The notes: generated by a model not told the origin, from the sequence alone. A stretch of 50,937 nucleotides of DNA from Acidobacteria subdivision 13 bacterium RH2 MAG17b (GCA_002197525.1 NFUN01000118.1:1-50937); one strand, 5' to 3'; counted from the first letter of the stretch, positions 17,758 through 26,999 are shown. Translations and numbers: made by a program.

Positions 17758-19413
17758 CTAGGAAGCCGCCGCCACTTTCCGGCAGTTATGAATCGCACTC
17801 TGGTAGTTCGCGAGCGCCGAATGCCGGGCCTCCGCGTTCCAACCCAACTCCCTGCTGAAAACGTCCGCCACGGCGGCTGCTGCCTGGGGATACACGCAGC
17901 TCATCCAGCTTAATCCCGAGCGGCGCAGCAGAAAATCCTCCACCGTTGCGGCCATCTCCTCGCGGATGGAAAAGACCACTTCGGAGGCGAGTACGCCCGC
18001 AGTTCCAGGCAGCGGCTCGGCAAGCGAGCGCTGCTCACGGATCGGCTCTAAAGCTTTCCTCCAACGGCTGCCGTACGTTCGCACGATGCGCTCTGCCGTC
18101 TCAGGCGGAATGCCGAATTCGCGGACAATCTCTTCGCGGGCGGCCTTAACGAAGCCCGCAAAATCGGTGAAGCCGGCAATGTGGCCTCCCGGCAGCGGCG
18201 TGCTGCTCGACAAGCTGACGTAGGACTCTGGCCTCATCGTCTCAGCAGGAAGCTCCGTAGCAACCCAATCCACCAGATTCTCTGCGAGCGCTCGCGCCGT
18301 GGTCAGTTTGCCGCCGCACACGGTGATCATGTTCTCGGCCCAGGGATCGCGATGAAAGCGATACTCGCGCGTGTTGTCAGAGGGCTTCTTGCCCGCCTCC
18401 GCGACGAGCGCTCTGAGCCCGGCAAAAATGCCCAGTACGCTTTCGCGCTTCACCGGCGCCCGCAGAATGCGGTTAAGCGCCTGTAATAGATATTCAATGT
18501 CCGCCTCGGTGGCCTCAACGGCTTCAGGCGCGCCCTCGTATTCGGTATCCGTCGTCCCGAGGAGCGAATGGCCGTGCCAGGGCATGAGTAGAAAAATTCG
18601 CTCGCCTCGTGGAACCGCAGCAAACAGCGCGTAGCGCTCCGAAACACAAGGCAGGATCAGGTGCACGCCCTTGGTGGTGCGTATGGTCCGTGAACCGTCG
18701 TATCCGGGTACGAGCGCTCGCACCTTATCCACCCACGGACCGGCGGCGTTTACCCACAGGCGCGCTTCAATACCGTAGGTTCGCCCCGTCAAGCGGTCCA
18801 CCACCTCTGCGCGCTCAACCCTGGCAGCCCCCGCAGCCAGAGAAAAACTTCGGATTTCGGCGTAATTGGCCGCCACCGCGCCGTGTTCTGCCGCATCCAA
18901 CACGTATTCCAAGGTCAGCCGCGCGTCATCCGTGAGCGAGTCATAATAGACGGCGCCGGTGCGCAGCCTCTCACCCTTCAGAGCCGGCGCGCGCCGCAGC
19001 GTTTCCGCAGGACCATAGAAGCGATGACGGTCTTCGCGCCCGAGATTGCCAAGCCAATCGTAAAGCGCCAGTCCTGCGCGAATCTTCAAAGGTGAATAGG
19101 GATCGCCGTGGTAAATCGGCAGCAAAAATGGTAACGGTTGCACCAAGTGCGGCGCCAGGTTCGCGAGCAGCGTGCGCTCCCGCCGGGCTTCGCGCACCAG
19201 CCTGAACTCGCGCTGCGCGAGGTATCGCAGCCCGCCATGGATGAGCTTAGAGGAGCGGCTCGAAGTGCCGCTCGCAAAGTCTCGCGCCTCTACGAGAGCC
19301 ACTTTCAGCCCGCGCAATGCCGCCTCGCGGGCGGCAGCCACCCCGTTTACGCCACCGCCAATCACGGCCAAGTCGAACTCGGCGCTGGTCAACGCTTCCA
19401 GATTGCGCTTCAT
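17758..19413 (-). CDS. glpD: Aerobic glycerol-3-phosphate dehydrogenase
   Basis: 551 residues, typical GlpD length. N-terminal FAD dinucleotide motif DLAVIGGGVNGVAAAREAAL, then DFASGTSSRSSKLIHGGLRYL, a hallmark of GlpA/GlpD. The central region has LLGTTDTEYEG, and the C-terminal domain has CGGKLTTARALAE and a DUF-type helical cap. The enzyme oxidises sn-glycerol-3-phosphate to dihydroxyacetone phosphate and passes electrons to quinone at the membrane. No glpF or glpK is nearby, so it appears as a single gene. Confidence 0.95.
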   Translation of the reverse strand: MKRNLEALTSAEFDLAVIGGGVNGVAAAREAALRGLKVALVEARDFASGTSSRSSKLIHGGLRYLAQREFRLVREARRERTLLANLAPHLVQPLPFLLPIYHGDPYSPLKIRAGLALYDWLGNLGREDRHRFYGPAETLRRAPALKGERLRTGAVYYDSLTDDARLTLEYVLDAAEHGAVAANYAEIRSFSLAAGAARVERAEVVDRLTGRTYGIEARLWVNAAGPWVDKVRALVPGYDGSRTIRTTKGVHLILPCVSERYALFAAVPRGERIFLLMPWHGHSLLGTTDTEYEGAPEAVEATEADIEYLLQALNRILRAPVKRESVLGIFAGLRALVAEAGKKPSDNTREYRFHRDPWAENMITVCGGKLTTARALAENLVDWVATELPAETMRPESYVSLSSSTPLPGGHIAGFTDFAGFVKAAREEIVREFGIPPETAERIVRTYGSRWRKALEPIREQRSLAEPLPGTAGVLASEVVFSIREEMAATVEDFLLRRSGLSWMSCVYPQAAAAVADVFSRELGWNAEARHSALANYQSAIHNCRKVAAAS

Positions 19414-19644
19414 GATTCGCCCGATTTAGGGTCATAGGTTAGCACAAGTGACCTTGCGGCCGATGTAGCGGGCAGCCGGCAAATAGCAAGCTACCCTCTC
19501 CTCCCTGGGAGGGGAAGGGCAACCGCGGAGCAGCTACTTGGGAGGTCTTTCGCACAAAACAAAGCAGAAACAAAGCGGGGGGTACTCTGATAACTAATTT
19601 GCTTTCTATCACATGCTGAAATTTTCTGGCAAAATCACATTATG
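19414..19644. other. Intergenic region, AT-rich toward its right side
   Basis: I see no convincing gene. It includes a short GC hairpin CCCTCTCCTCCCTGGGAGGGG near 19494-19514. From about 19590 the base composition becomes much more AT-rich than the flanks, marking a foreign or relaxed segment that continues to about 19920. Confidence 0.4.
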
Positions 19645-19887
19645 TCATTTATAATCAATATGTTGCGCCTGTATTTCAGGTCTAATTTTTAGCTTTGTTC
19701 CGGTTTGCTCGTCTAATGTTTCTTTGTTTTCAACAAGATTCCGGTTCGGTAGGTTAAACATTCTTTTTTTCGCTTCCACACCCTCCCCGGCAAGGGTTTC
19801 CCGTCCGCTGAAGAGCCCCGTTTCCGAGGCTCCCTGGCCATGTTTTTCTACCGAATCCGGGAACTCTGAGACGTTATATGAGCGCAT
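19645..19887 (-). CDS. Hypothetical 80-residue protein in AT-rich segment
   Basis: 80 residues, starting MRSYNVSEFPDSVEKHGQGA and ending in a charged tail (QAQHIDYK). No family recognised, no signal peptide or membrane helix. The main support is context: a promoter-like pair and a perfect 32-bp palindrome lie just upstream, oriented to transcribe it. Codon and base use differ from neighbours (more A and T), suggesting recent acquisition. No clear ribosome site is seen, so it may not be translated. Confidence 0.35.
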   Translation of the reverse strand: MRSYNVSEFPDSVEKHGQGASETGLFSGRETLAGEGVEAKKRMFNLPNRNLVENKETLDEQTGTKLKIRPEIQAQHIDYK

Positions 19888-19904
19888 CGTATTTTCTGTT
19901 GTCT

Positions 19905-19936
19905 TTGGGCTAGCGTAGTATACTACGCTAGCCCAA
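19905..19936. promoter_or_regulatory. Perfect 32-bp palindrome, candidate operator
   Basis: Half-site TTGGGCTAGCGTAGTA is followed immediately by its exact complement, with no loop. A zero-loop palindrome is poor as a hairpin terminator and has no T-run, but suits a symmetric DNA-binding dimer or tetramer. It overlaps the candidate -10 of a leftward promoter, which is where a repressor would act. Confidence 0.55.
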
Positions 19937-19946
19937 GGCGGGTCAA
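19918..19946 (-). promoter_or_regulatory. Candidate sigma-70-type promoter, leftward
   Basis: On the minus strand TTGACC (19941-19946) lies 17 bp before GTATAC (19918-19923), or 15 bp before TAGTAT. The -10 falls inside the perfect palindrome. It would start transcription about 25 bp before the small frame at 19887. Confidence 0.4.
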
Positions 19947-19964
19947 GCGAAGAGATGGAGGGCT

Positions 19965-19986
19965 AGGAGACCAGTCAAGGTCTCCT
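19965..19986 (-). terminator. Hairpin after the radical SAM/phosphoesterase pair
   Basis: AGGAGACC, loop of six, GGTCTCCT: an 8-bp perfect stem about 40 bp after the stop of the phosphoesterase gene. No T-run follows, so it is only a candidate terminator or 3' stabiliser. Confidence 0.35.
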
Positions 19987-20024
19987 GCCAGACTTGACGG
20001 CAAGAAGCAGCGCCAATCCGAAGG

Positions 20025-20807
20025 TCACAATCTGCCGCGTGCGCGTTCCTTATGCGGAAGGACTTCCAAACAGGTGGTCCACCACCCGGTGAGGATGGTT
20101 TCGACAAACTCGGAAGGCAGATGCTCGCACTCCATGTCTGCTGCGAGGGCGCGGAAGTCATAAGCGACTGGGACAAATTCCACGCGCACACCGGCCGGTT
20201 CCGCGGAGAGCAAGGCGTACCACACGTTGGTGCAGCCATCGTTTTCGGGCCTTCCGAGCACGCCAACGTTCACGAAGTGACGATCGGTAGGGAGGCTGCG
20301 ATGCCATTTTATGCCGGTGTGCGTAACGCACACGACGTCCGCTTGGGCTGCATCGAGGAGATATTCAAGGAATGAATCAGAGCTGGTCGATTCCCAAAGA
20401 AACTCATTGATCTTGCGGGGCGAGCCATGACAAAGCAGCACGCGACGGCCACCGAGGGTGAGGCGCAGCGTCATAGGCAGTGTGCTCAGCCAAGCCTTGT
20501 TTTCTTCCGACGTATTGCGGAACGTGTACTGGTAGGAAAGGCGGGCGAAATAATTATCGCGCGGGTCAGTATAGCCGCACTGGCAGTCAGCCAAGCCTCC
20601 AGCGAGGGAATTATCGTAGTTTCCCTGAAGGCACTGAACGCCGGCCTCGCGCAGAAGAGGGTAAATGCGGTCCGGGTGCGGCCCGAAGGCGCCGAGGTCG
20701 CCGAGGCAAAAGAGCGCTTCAGCGTGGCGGCGGCGAGCGTCCTCGATGGCTGCGGCTAGCGCGCGATCGTTGCTGTAAATTCCTCCGAAAACGGCGATGC
20801 GGGTCAC
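20025..20807 (-). CDS. Calcineurin-like metallophosphoesterase with altered first motif
   Basis: 260 residues, GTG start overlapping the radical SAM stop codon by 4 bp (GTGA). Phosphoesterase motifs present are GDLGAFGPHPD (motif II), GNYDN (motif III, GNxD), LLCHGSPRK (GHxxP-like position) and CVTHTGIKWHR. The usual first motif DxH (as in ISDIHGN) reads VFGGIYSND, so both metal-ligand residues appear replaced. The enzyme may bind one metal, use different ligands, or have shifted activity. Coupling to the radical SAM gene points to a joint pathway. Substrate unknown. Confidence 0.75.
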   Translation of the reverse strand: MTRIAVFGGIYSNDRALAAAIEDARRRHAEALFCLGDLGAFGPHPDRIYPLLREAGVQCLQGNYDNSLAGGLADCQCGYTDPRDNYFARLSYQYTFRNTSEENKAWLSTLPMTLRLTLGGRRVLLCHGSPRKINEFLWESTSSDSFLEYLLDAAQADVVCVTHTGIKWHRSLPTDRHFVNVGVLGRPENDGCTNVWYALLSAEPAGVRVEFVPVAYDFRALAADMECEHLPSEFVETILTGWWTTCLEVLPHKERARGRL

Positions 20808-21724
20808 GGACGGCTCCGGAGGCGGGCAGCGCTCGCGGCAGGCGCTGGGCCTTCAATTTGCGCGTTCACGTTGCCGCAGATCGAACCGTAATGCCAGCAG
20901 GTGACGCAGGCGTGGTGCCGCAACTCGTAAGCGGGGGCTGCGCCTGTCAAATTCTCTCCCAGCCGCGCGTCCGGCATTTCCACAAGCAGGGGGCACACCC
21001 AAACTCCCCGGTCGGTCACGACGCGGGAATTCGAGCACATCAGCAGGTCAGCGTCAAAGCCGTGCAACATCGCTTCGGTGAGCAGCGTTTCTTCATCAAG
21101 CCGGGTGCGCTCCAGTTCGCGACCCAACGGCAGCGAAGGCAACACCTTAATGCGTGGCCGGGAATAACCCGCTTCCTGAAGCGTCCGCACGAAACCGGCG
21201 AGCGTCGAAAGCTCTTCTTCCTCGTTCCAGGTGCGCACCACGGTGACGAGCGGTAAAAGTCCGTGCTGGCTCAAGCGCCGCGTGGCGTCCATAACTTTGC
21301 GGAAGACGCCGGGACCGCGAATGGCGTCATTCATGGCTTCGGTGTAGCCATCCAGACTGATGCGAATCTCGAAGGAGTAGTTTGACTCGCGTTCGAGGTC
21401 TGCCAGACGGTCCGCGATCCGGTCGTTGATGAGCGTTCCGTTCGTGAGCACGGTCGTTGGCGCCGATGCAAGCGAGAGGCGCAGCATCCGAACGAGCTCC
21501 GGGTGGAGAAACGGCTCGCCTCCGGTGAAGGAAACTTCCTTCACTCCTTGGCGAAGCGCCGCGTGCAGCTCCTTGCGGACGGAATCCAGGGAGAGAAAGC
21601 CAAAAGTGCGCACGTTTGGCCCGCTGTTGTTGAAGCAGTGGGAGCAGGCGATGTTGCACAGCGTTCCCGTCACCTGGAACCACAGGTGATCGAGGTGGTT
21701 CAATTCGATGATGGGATGCTTCAT
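20804..21724 (-). CDS. Radical SAM protein with C-terminal Cys-rich (SPASM-like) region
   Basis: 306 residues from the ATG at 21724. CNIACSHC at residues 23-30 is the CxxxCxxC that binds the catalytic [4Fe-4S] cluster; VSFTGGEPFLHPELV and LTNGTLI are the SAM-binding strands. Further Cys in LLMCSNSRVVTD, VWVCPLLVEM and ACVTCWHYGSICGN suggest an auxiliary cluster of SPASM/Twitch type, which in relatives serves peptide or cofactor modification. It is co-translated with the phosphoesterase. No precursor peptide was recognised nearby apart from the 70-residue HicB-like protein upstream. Confidence 0.85.
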   Translation of the reverse strand: MKHPIIELNHLDHLWFQVTGTLCNIACSHCFNNSGPNVRTFGFLSLDSVRKELHAALRQGVKEVSFTGGEPFLHPELVRMLRLSLASAPTTVLTNGTLINDRIADRLADLERESNYSFEIRISLDGYTEAMNDAIRGPGVFRKVMDATRRLSQHGLLPLVTVVRTWNEEEELSTLAGFVRTLQEAGYSRPRIKVLPSLPLGRELERTRLDEETLLTEAMLHGFDADLLMCSNSRVVTDRGVWVCPLLVEMPDARLGENLTGAAPAYELRHHACVTCWHYGSICGNVNAQIEGPAPAASAARLRSRP

Positions 21725-21789
21725 GGGTTTTTCGGCGCTAGTTGGAACAGCAGCTTTTCCAGTGTCGGAAAGCGCCGGCGCGGACGACG

Positions 21790-22002
21790 CTAGGCATGAA
21801 CGATTTCGGTGGTGTCGGCGGGCAGCGGAATTCCCTTTTCGGAATACTCCTCCGCAATCATTCGGAAGACGCTGCTCAATTCGGCGAGCGCCGACTCGCG
21901 AGTGGGCATGAGCGAGTAGCAGCCGGGGATCGCTGGCACCTCCGCCACCCAGGAGCCGTCTTCTTGGCGGTACAGGATGGTTTTGTAATCTTCGAGCGTC
22001 AT
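21790..22002 (-). CDS. HicB-like antitoxin family protein (orphan)
   Basis: 70 residues, ATG at 22002 close after GGAGG. The fold is the partial RNase-H-like HicB N-terminal domain: DYKTILYRQEDGSWVAEVPA then IPGCYSLMPTRESALAEL. Full HicB antitoxins often add a DNA-binding HTH or RHH; this one lacks it. No HicA toxin frame is seen on either side, so it is probably a solitary HicB-type protein rather than an active module. It lies 65 bp upstream of the radical SAM gene in the same direction. Confidence 0.75.
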   Translation of the reverse strand: MTLEDYKTILYRQEDGSWVAEVPAIPGCYSLMPTRESALAELSSVFRMIAEEYSEKGIPLPADTTEIVHA

Positions 22003-22075
22003 CCATGCCTCCGTAGTCTTAACGCCAGTTTAACACGGAAGCATGCCCGCGACGCTTCGCCTCGCCCCCGGTTCT

Positions 22076-22163
22076 TAGCTTAACCCGCCGAACCGCCGTA
22101 TACGGTTCCGTACGTACGGTGGTGTGGGAGGGGTGAGCGGGCAACCGCTCCCCCTATCCCGAT
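22076..22163 (+). mobile_element. Group II intron 3' end (domains V and VI), fragment A
   Basis: 22091-22124 folds as domain V: lower stem CCGCCGT / ACGGTGG, a 2-nt CG bulge, and an upper TACG-CGTA stem closed by a 4-nt loop. 22125-22163 folds as domain VI (GGGAGGGG...GAGCGG-GCAA-CCGCTC...CCCC) and ends CTATCCCGAT, a usual 3' end of bacterial group II introns. No reverse transcriptase or 5' domains precede it: HicB lies 74 bp to the left. It is therefore a truncated 3' remnant. Confidence 0.75.
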
Positions 22164-22339
22164 CTTGGTAAATTGCAACAGGCCGGACTCAAAGTAATGG
22201 TGGTAGAATGGCGCGGCGGGATGGAGTATAGTGGCTCAAGCCGTGCGGTAGGGACGGGCAAGAATCGCAGACCCAAAGTTTCTGCGCCAGCCTGCGCTTC
22301 AGCCGTCATTCATCGTGCTGGCCGATCACATTTGCAGTT

Positions 22340-22379
22340 CGCACACATCCCAAAGGCAGAGATGTATGCGCCACCCGCG
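22340..22379. repeat. Short dispersed palindrome (GGTGGCGCA family), inverted copy
   Basis: CGCACACATCCC, loop, GATGTATGCGCCACCCGCG: reverse-complement relative of 436-480. It lies between intron fragment A and the DUF262 gene. The stretch 22164-22424 otherwise contains only a weak open frame with no recognisable product. Confidence 0.6.
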
Positions 22380-22424
22380 ATGATCTGTCAAGAGCTATCA
22401 CACAGAGTGACATGAGGTGCCCTG

Positions 22425-24383
22425 ATGCCGAGCCAGCTTCACGATCTCAACGCGATCTTTAACAGTCGGGTCTTTCGGGTTCCGGACTACCAGCGCGGGT
22501 ACGCCTGGAAAACGGAACATTTGGAGGACTTCTGGGATGACCTTTCCCGTCTCGAGGAAGGGCGCTCGCACTACACAGGACAGTTGACGCTTGAGCAAGT
22601 ACCGGACGACGCGTGGCGACGCTGGGATGAAGACATGTGGCTCATCGAGGGTAAGGGTTACAAGCCCTTCTACATCGTGGACGGGCAGCAGCGGCTCATC
22701 ACAGCAATAATACTTATCAAGTGCTTGCTCGAACGGGTGCCGGCCAACGGACAAATCGCCTTCACCGAGAAGCGAGACTGCGAGCAAAAATACCTTGTGC
22801 AATCGAGTGGTATCAGTCGCGCATACTTGTTCGGGTACGAGAAGGACAATCCAAGTTATGAGTACCTAAAAACAAAAATCCTCGGGGAGCCGTCAGTTCA
22901 GTTTCAGGGCACTGAGACCACATACACGGCAAATCTTTTGAACGCTCAGGCGTTCTTTTCTGAGAAGCTGAAAGATAAGGCCGACGCCGACATCCAACGA
23001 TGGTTTAAGGCAATCACACAAAGATTTCTCTTCAATGTGTATGAGCTTGAGAAGGAGATGGATGAATTCGTGGTCTTTGAAACCATGAACAATCGGGGGA
23101 AGCCTCTCTCAAAGCTTGAGCTCCTAAAGAACCGACTTATTTACCTTTCCACATTGCTTCCCGGCGACCCAGGGAGCGAGGACAAGAAGACTCTTCGCAA
23201 AAACGTTAACGATGCGTGGAAGACCGTATTTGAATTTCTCGGGCGCGAGAAGGCCCCAGCCCCAGTGTTAGAGGACGACGATTTCCTTCGAGCGCATTGG
23301 ATTATGTACTTTCCGGACTCTAAGGATGAGGCTGGGAAGAAGGAGGATGCTGGGAAGTTTGGGGATTCACTTCTGAGGAAAGAGTTTACGGCCGACCGGA
23401 TCAGACCAGGTGGGCTAACCCCGGAAGACCTGCAGCGCTATGTGGCTAGCATCCAACAGTCAGTCCGAAAATGGCACGGGATCTATTTCCCACATCAATC
23501 GGCCGAGGTTGATAAGGGAAATGTGCTCCCGTGGCTGGACCGGCTGGATAGGTTAGGCCGGGGCGCCTTCGAACCGGTAATCATGGCAGCCATGCAAAAG
23601 ACTGGGAGCGTAACGCAACTATCCGAGTTCTTGTCCGCCGCCGAGCGGTTTATTTTTGTTGTCGCACGGCTCTGTCACCGTCGCGCAGACACCGGCGATA
23701 ATGCATGTTATCGGCTCGCCGGACTTCTTTTCAGCGGCAATCAGACGTTGGCAGAAGTAACGCAGTCTGTAGATGAGAGCACGAAGAACTACTTCTCTCT
23801 CAAGAGGATCGAGACGGAAATGGGCGAGTTGTTCCAGCGCTGGGATGGATTCTACAGTTGGGAAGGTCTACGCTATTTTCTCTTCGAATACGAGCAGAAC
23901 TTGAGGGAAGAAGCAGGGATGGGAGCGACCAGGCTGAATTGGAGTGACCTTAAGGCCTCGAAAAAAGACTACGTCACCATCGAGCACATTTATCCGGTCT
24001 CGCCTCGCGAAGCGGAGTGGCAAGCTTTTAAGGCGCACTCCCAGAAAGAGCCCGGCCGTCTCCGGAACTCGCTTGGAAATCTGCTCGCGCTATCGCAAAT
24101 CAGGAACTCGAAGTTTTCAAACCGCTCCTTCGCGGCAAAAAAACAGGATTCGGACGGTGTAAGCGGATATTTCAATGGTTCCTACAGTGAGATTTCGGTA
24201 GCGCAGCTTCCAGACTGGACGCCTTCCACCGTGCTAGAGCGCGGCCTGAAGATGCTGGACTTCCTTGAGTCGCGGTGGCGCGTCCCTCTCGGTTCACGGG
24301 CTGAAAGGGTCCGGCTTCTTGGCCTGGAATTTCTTGAGCCAGACAGCACCAGGACCCAGCCGGAACGTGCAGACAATTCCTAG
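22425..24383 (+). CDS. DUF262-DUF1524 (GmrSD-like) type IV restriction protein
   Basis: 652 residues, the size of a fused GmrS-GmrD chain. The N-terminal DUF262 (ParB/Srx-like NTPase) has VPDYQRGYAW at 19-28 and the hallmark IVDGQQR at 84-90. The C-terminal DUF1524 His-Me/HNH-type nuclease has the catalytic block TIEHIYPVSP, then RNSLGNLLALS and NSKFSNRSF. GmrSD enzymes use NTP and cut glucosylated or otherwise modified phage DNA, so a defence role is likely by family. It stands alone between two unrelated group II intron ends, with shared short repeats around, which marks an acquired island. All key motifs are intact. Confidence 0.88.
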   Translation: MPSQLHDLNAIFNSRVFRVPDYQRGYAWKTEHLEDFWDDLSRLEEGRSHYTGQLTLEQVPDDAWRRWDEDMWLIEGKGYKPFYIVDGQQRLITAIILIKCLLERVPANGQIAFTEKRDCEQKYLVQSSGISRAYLFGYEKDNPSYEYLKTKILGEPSVQFQGTETTYTANLLNAQAFFSEKLKDKADADIQRWFKAITQRFLFNVYELEKEMDEFVVFETMNNRGKPLSKLELLKNRLIYLSTLLPGDPGSEDKKTLRKNVNDAWKTVFEFLGREKAPAPVLEDDDFLRAHWIMYFPDSKDEAGKKEDAGKFGDSLLRKEFTADRIRPGGLTPEDLQRYVASIQQSVRKWHGIYFPHQSAEVDKGNVLPWLDRLDRLGRGAFEPVIMAAMQKTGSVTQLSEFLSAAERFIFVVARLCHRRADTGDNACYRLAGLLFSGNQTLAEVTQSVDESTKNYFSLKRIETEMGELFQRWDGFYSWEGLRYFLFEYEQNLREEAGMGATRLNWSDLKASKKDYVTIEHIYPVSPREAEWQAFKAHSQKEPGRLRNSLGNLLALSQIRNSKFSNRSFAAKKQDSDGVSGYFNGSYSEISVAQLPDWTPSTVLERGLKMLDFLESRWRVPLGSRAERVRLLGLEFLEPDSTRTQPERADNS

Positions 24384-24520
24384 TCTGGGCGCAACCGTTG
24401 GATGTTGAACCGCACCTGGCGGCCCGGGTCGAAGATCTGCACAGGGTTGGGGGTCTCGCCCGTCGTCACCTGCCACACCACCGTGCCTACGGAGCCGTGC
24501 CCGGCGGTTCGCGGGTGGCG
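24380..24520 (-). pseudogene. Possible 3' exon fragment of an intron-interrupted gene
   Basis: Directly after the 3' end of intron B (minus strand) an open frame runs to a stop at 24380, with a peptide containing GSVGTVVWQVTTGETPNP and FDPGRQVRFNIQRLRPD. It looks like the C-terminus of a real protein, but I do not recognise the family and no 5' exon was found on the other side of the intron. Its stop overlaps the end of the convergent DUF262 gene. Confidence 0.35.
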
Positions 24521-25200
<680 letters not shown>

Positions 25201-25206
25201 GCGCTC

Positions 25207-25380
25207 CATACATGCCGCCGTTTGGCATGTGTACGATTCTTTGGCATCAAACCGGAAATTCCCTTTTAGCTCCCAACGGGCAACAGTATATACGCTTCGC
25301 GGGATTACAGAGCGCTATTTTTACGGTAGTGGGTCAGTTTGGATGTAGAGGCGGCCTTGTGCCGCCAGGCGCTTTGCATT
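25207..25380. other. Intergenic repeats: short palindrome and GGCGGC hairpin
   Basis: 25207-25237 (CATACATGCC...GGCATGTGTACG) is a loose relative of the palindrome at 436. 25350-25366 is a GGCGGC-CTTGT-GCCGCC hairpin preceded by GGATGTAGA, resembling one half of the portable-terminator core described at 28512. No gene is seen from 25200 to 25448. Confidence 0.45.
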
Positions 25381-25448
25381 CAACCGGGCGAGCGAACCGA
25401 TTTCGACAGATTCCTAGCTGAAAAGTTCCCGCATTATGATCAAGCTAA

Positions 25449-25566
25449 TGAGGTTTACAAATTATAGTGACAACATCCGTTGGTGCGGCGCTGTCCTCAG
25501 CGCCGAAAAACGCCGGTGGGGACACCGGCGCTACAAAAAAGCCGTCACTATAATTTGTAAACCTCA
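25449..25566. mobile_element. 118-bp MITE-like element, copy 1
   Basis: Perfect terminal inverted repeats of 23 bp beginning TGAGGTTTACAAATTATAG. The inside holds two strong hairpins, CGGCGCTG/CAGCGCCG and CGCCGGTG/CACCGGCG. The copy at 28512-28629 is the reverse complement with about two mismatches in 118 bp. It has no coding capacity. The flanks show AAT on both sides of the GAGG...CCTC core, a possible 3-bp target duplication. Confidence 0.85.
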
Positions 25567-25589
25567 ATAAAATACCCCACTATCCTAAT

Positions 25590-26999
25590 TTACAATCCGC
25601 GCGCTTCCCCGCTTAAAACTTCCAGCGAGAGGCCGCGTCCTTCCGGACCCCACACGCACCAGGGTATCATTACCAACGCTCCCAACGCCCAAAATGCCGC
25701 GAGCACGGCAAAGGAAGCGGTGAGCGACGCACGCTGCGCCAGAAGCACCAGCAGGGGAGGAGCCAGCGCGGCTCCGATGCGGCCGAAGGCCACGGAAAAA
25801 CCGATGCCAGTGGACCGCAGCGCGGTCGGGAATATCTCCGAGAACGTCGGATAGGCGGAAATCCAACTCCCTGTGGCGCAAAAGTTAGCGACGACAAAAG
25901 CGGCGAGCACGCCTGCGGAGCTTCCTCGCGCCGTGGCAACGCCCATGAGGATCATCGAAAGAGCCGCCAGGGAATAAAAAACCGTCACCGTCACCTTGCG
26001 TCCCGCCTTGTCGAGGCCTGCCGCCGCAATGCCGCCGCCGAGCGCCGCGCCGAGGTTGCCGATCACGAAAAACATTGGCACGCGCTGCTCTGAGATGTGA
26101 ACGCGGGGCAGAACCACGAGTGGTAAAAAGGCAAAGATTCCGTAGTAGCCGGAGGCTTCAGCGAAATCCAGCAGCGCACCGAGCGCCATGCGGGCGGGAT
26201 AGTGCCGCAGCAGGTAAGCGAGCTGCGCGAAGAAGCCGCGATTCTGCGCATTTTCAGGTTCGGTAACGAGTGGCGATTCGAAGCGCACCGCACCGGATTC
26301 GATTTGCCTCATCACCGCAAGCGCTTCCTCTTGCCGGCCGCGGCGCACCAGCCAACGGGGCGATTCAGGAAGCCTTCTGCGCGCCCATAGCGTGAACAGC
26401 GCGATCACCGCGCCCATTCCAAACGCGAACCGCCAGCCGATCGACGGCGGGAGAAGGTTAATGAAGTAAAAGGTAAGTCCTGCGGCCACGAGCGCACCGA
26501 GCGGCCAGAAGTTCATCACGGCGGCGTTTGCCCGCCCACGATAGCGCGCAGGAATGATCTCACCGATCGCGGCGTTGATGGCCGAATATTCCGCGCCCAC
26601 GCCGATGGCTGTGAGGAAGCGGAAAACAAGGAAGAAAAGGTAACCAGGAGAAAGCGCAGAGATCACCGTACAGGTGGCGTAGAGCAGAAGTGTGAGGATG
26701 AAGAGCTTGCGCCGGCCAAAACGGTCCGCGAGATATCCGAAAAACAGAGCGCCCACCATGATGCCGATCAGCCACACGGTGACCAGCGCGGAAGCCTGCA
26801 GAGCGGTGATTCTCCACAGCCTTTCGAGCACGCCGAGCACGTTGCCGATGATATTCACCTCGAACGCGTCCAGAAGCCATCCGACGCCGAGCGCAAGCGT
26901 GACGCGTGTGTGGAAGGGCGTCCAAGCGAGGCGGTCAAGCCTCTCGCCGACGGAGGCTTCGGCGTCATGGGGCAGCGTGCGTTCAAAAAGAGAGGGCAT
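25590..26999 (-). CDS. MFS transporter, metabolite:H+ symporter type
   Basis: 469 residues with twelve predicted helices. It has the MFS loop motifs GYLADRFGRRKLF between helices 2 and 3 and the counterpart LDKAGRKVTV between 8 and 9, plus RFLTAIGVGAEYSA and RYRGRANAAVMN typical of the sugar/aromatic-acid symporter branch. The substrate is likely an organic acid or similar small metabolite. It lies 53 bp downstream of the porin gene in the same direction, so an outer- plus inner-membrane uptake pair is plausible. Both genes lie between the two MITE copies. Confidence 0.85.
   Translation of the reverse strand: MPSLFERTLPHDAEASVGERLDRLAWTPFHTRVTLALGVGWLLDAFEVNIIGNVLGVLERLWRITALQASALVTVWLIGIMVGALFFGYLADRFGRRKLFILTLLLYATCTVISALSPGYLFFLVFRFLTAIGVGAEYSAINAAIGEIIPARYRGRANAAVMNFWPLGALVAAGLTFYFINLLPPSIGWRFAFGMGAVIALFTLWARRRLPESPRWLVRRGRQEEALAVMRQIESGAVRFESPLVTEPENAQNRGFFAQLAYLLRHYPARMALGALLDFAEASGYYGIFAFLPLVVLPRVHISEQRVPMFFVIGNLGAALGGGIAAAGLDKAGRKVTVTVFYSLAALSMILMGVATARGSSAGVLAAFVVANFCATGSWISAYPTFSEIFPTALRSTGIGFSVAFGRIGAALAPPLLVLLAQRASLTASFAVLAAFWALGALVMIPWCVWGPEGRGLSLEVLSGEARGL

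Noticed and set aside
21724-22076. Complete HicAB toxin-antitoxin module
   Set aside because: Only the HicB-like partner is present; no HicA-like frame was found on either strand near it.
22173-22415. 80-residue open frame after intron fragment A
   Set aside because: No recognisable family, a short palindromic repeat is contained within it, and the base pattern does not look coding.
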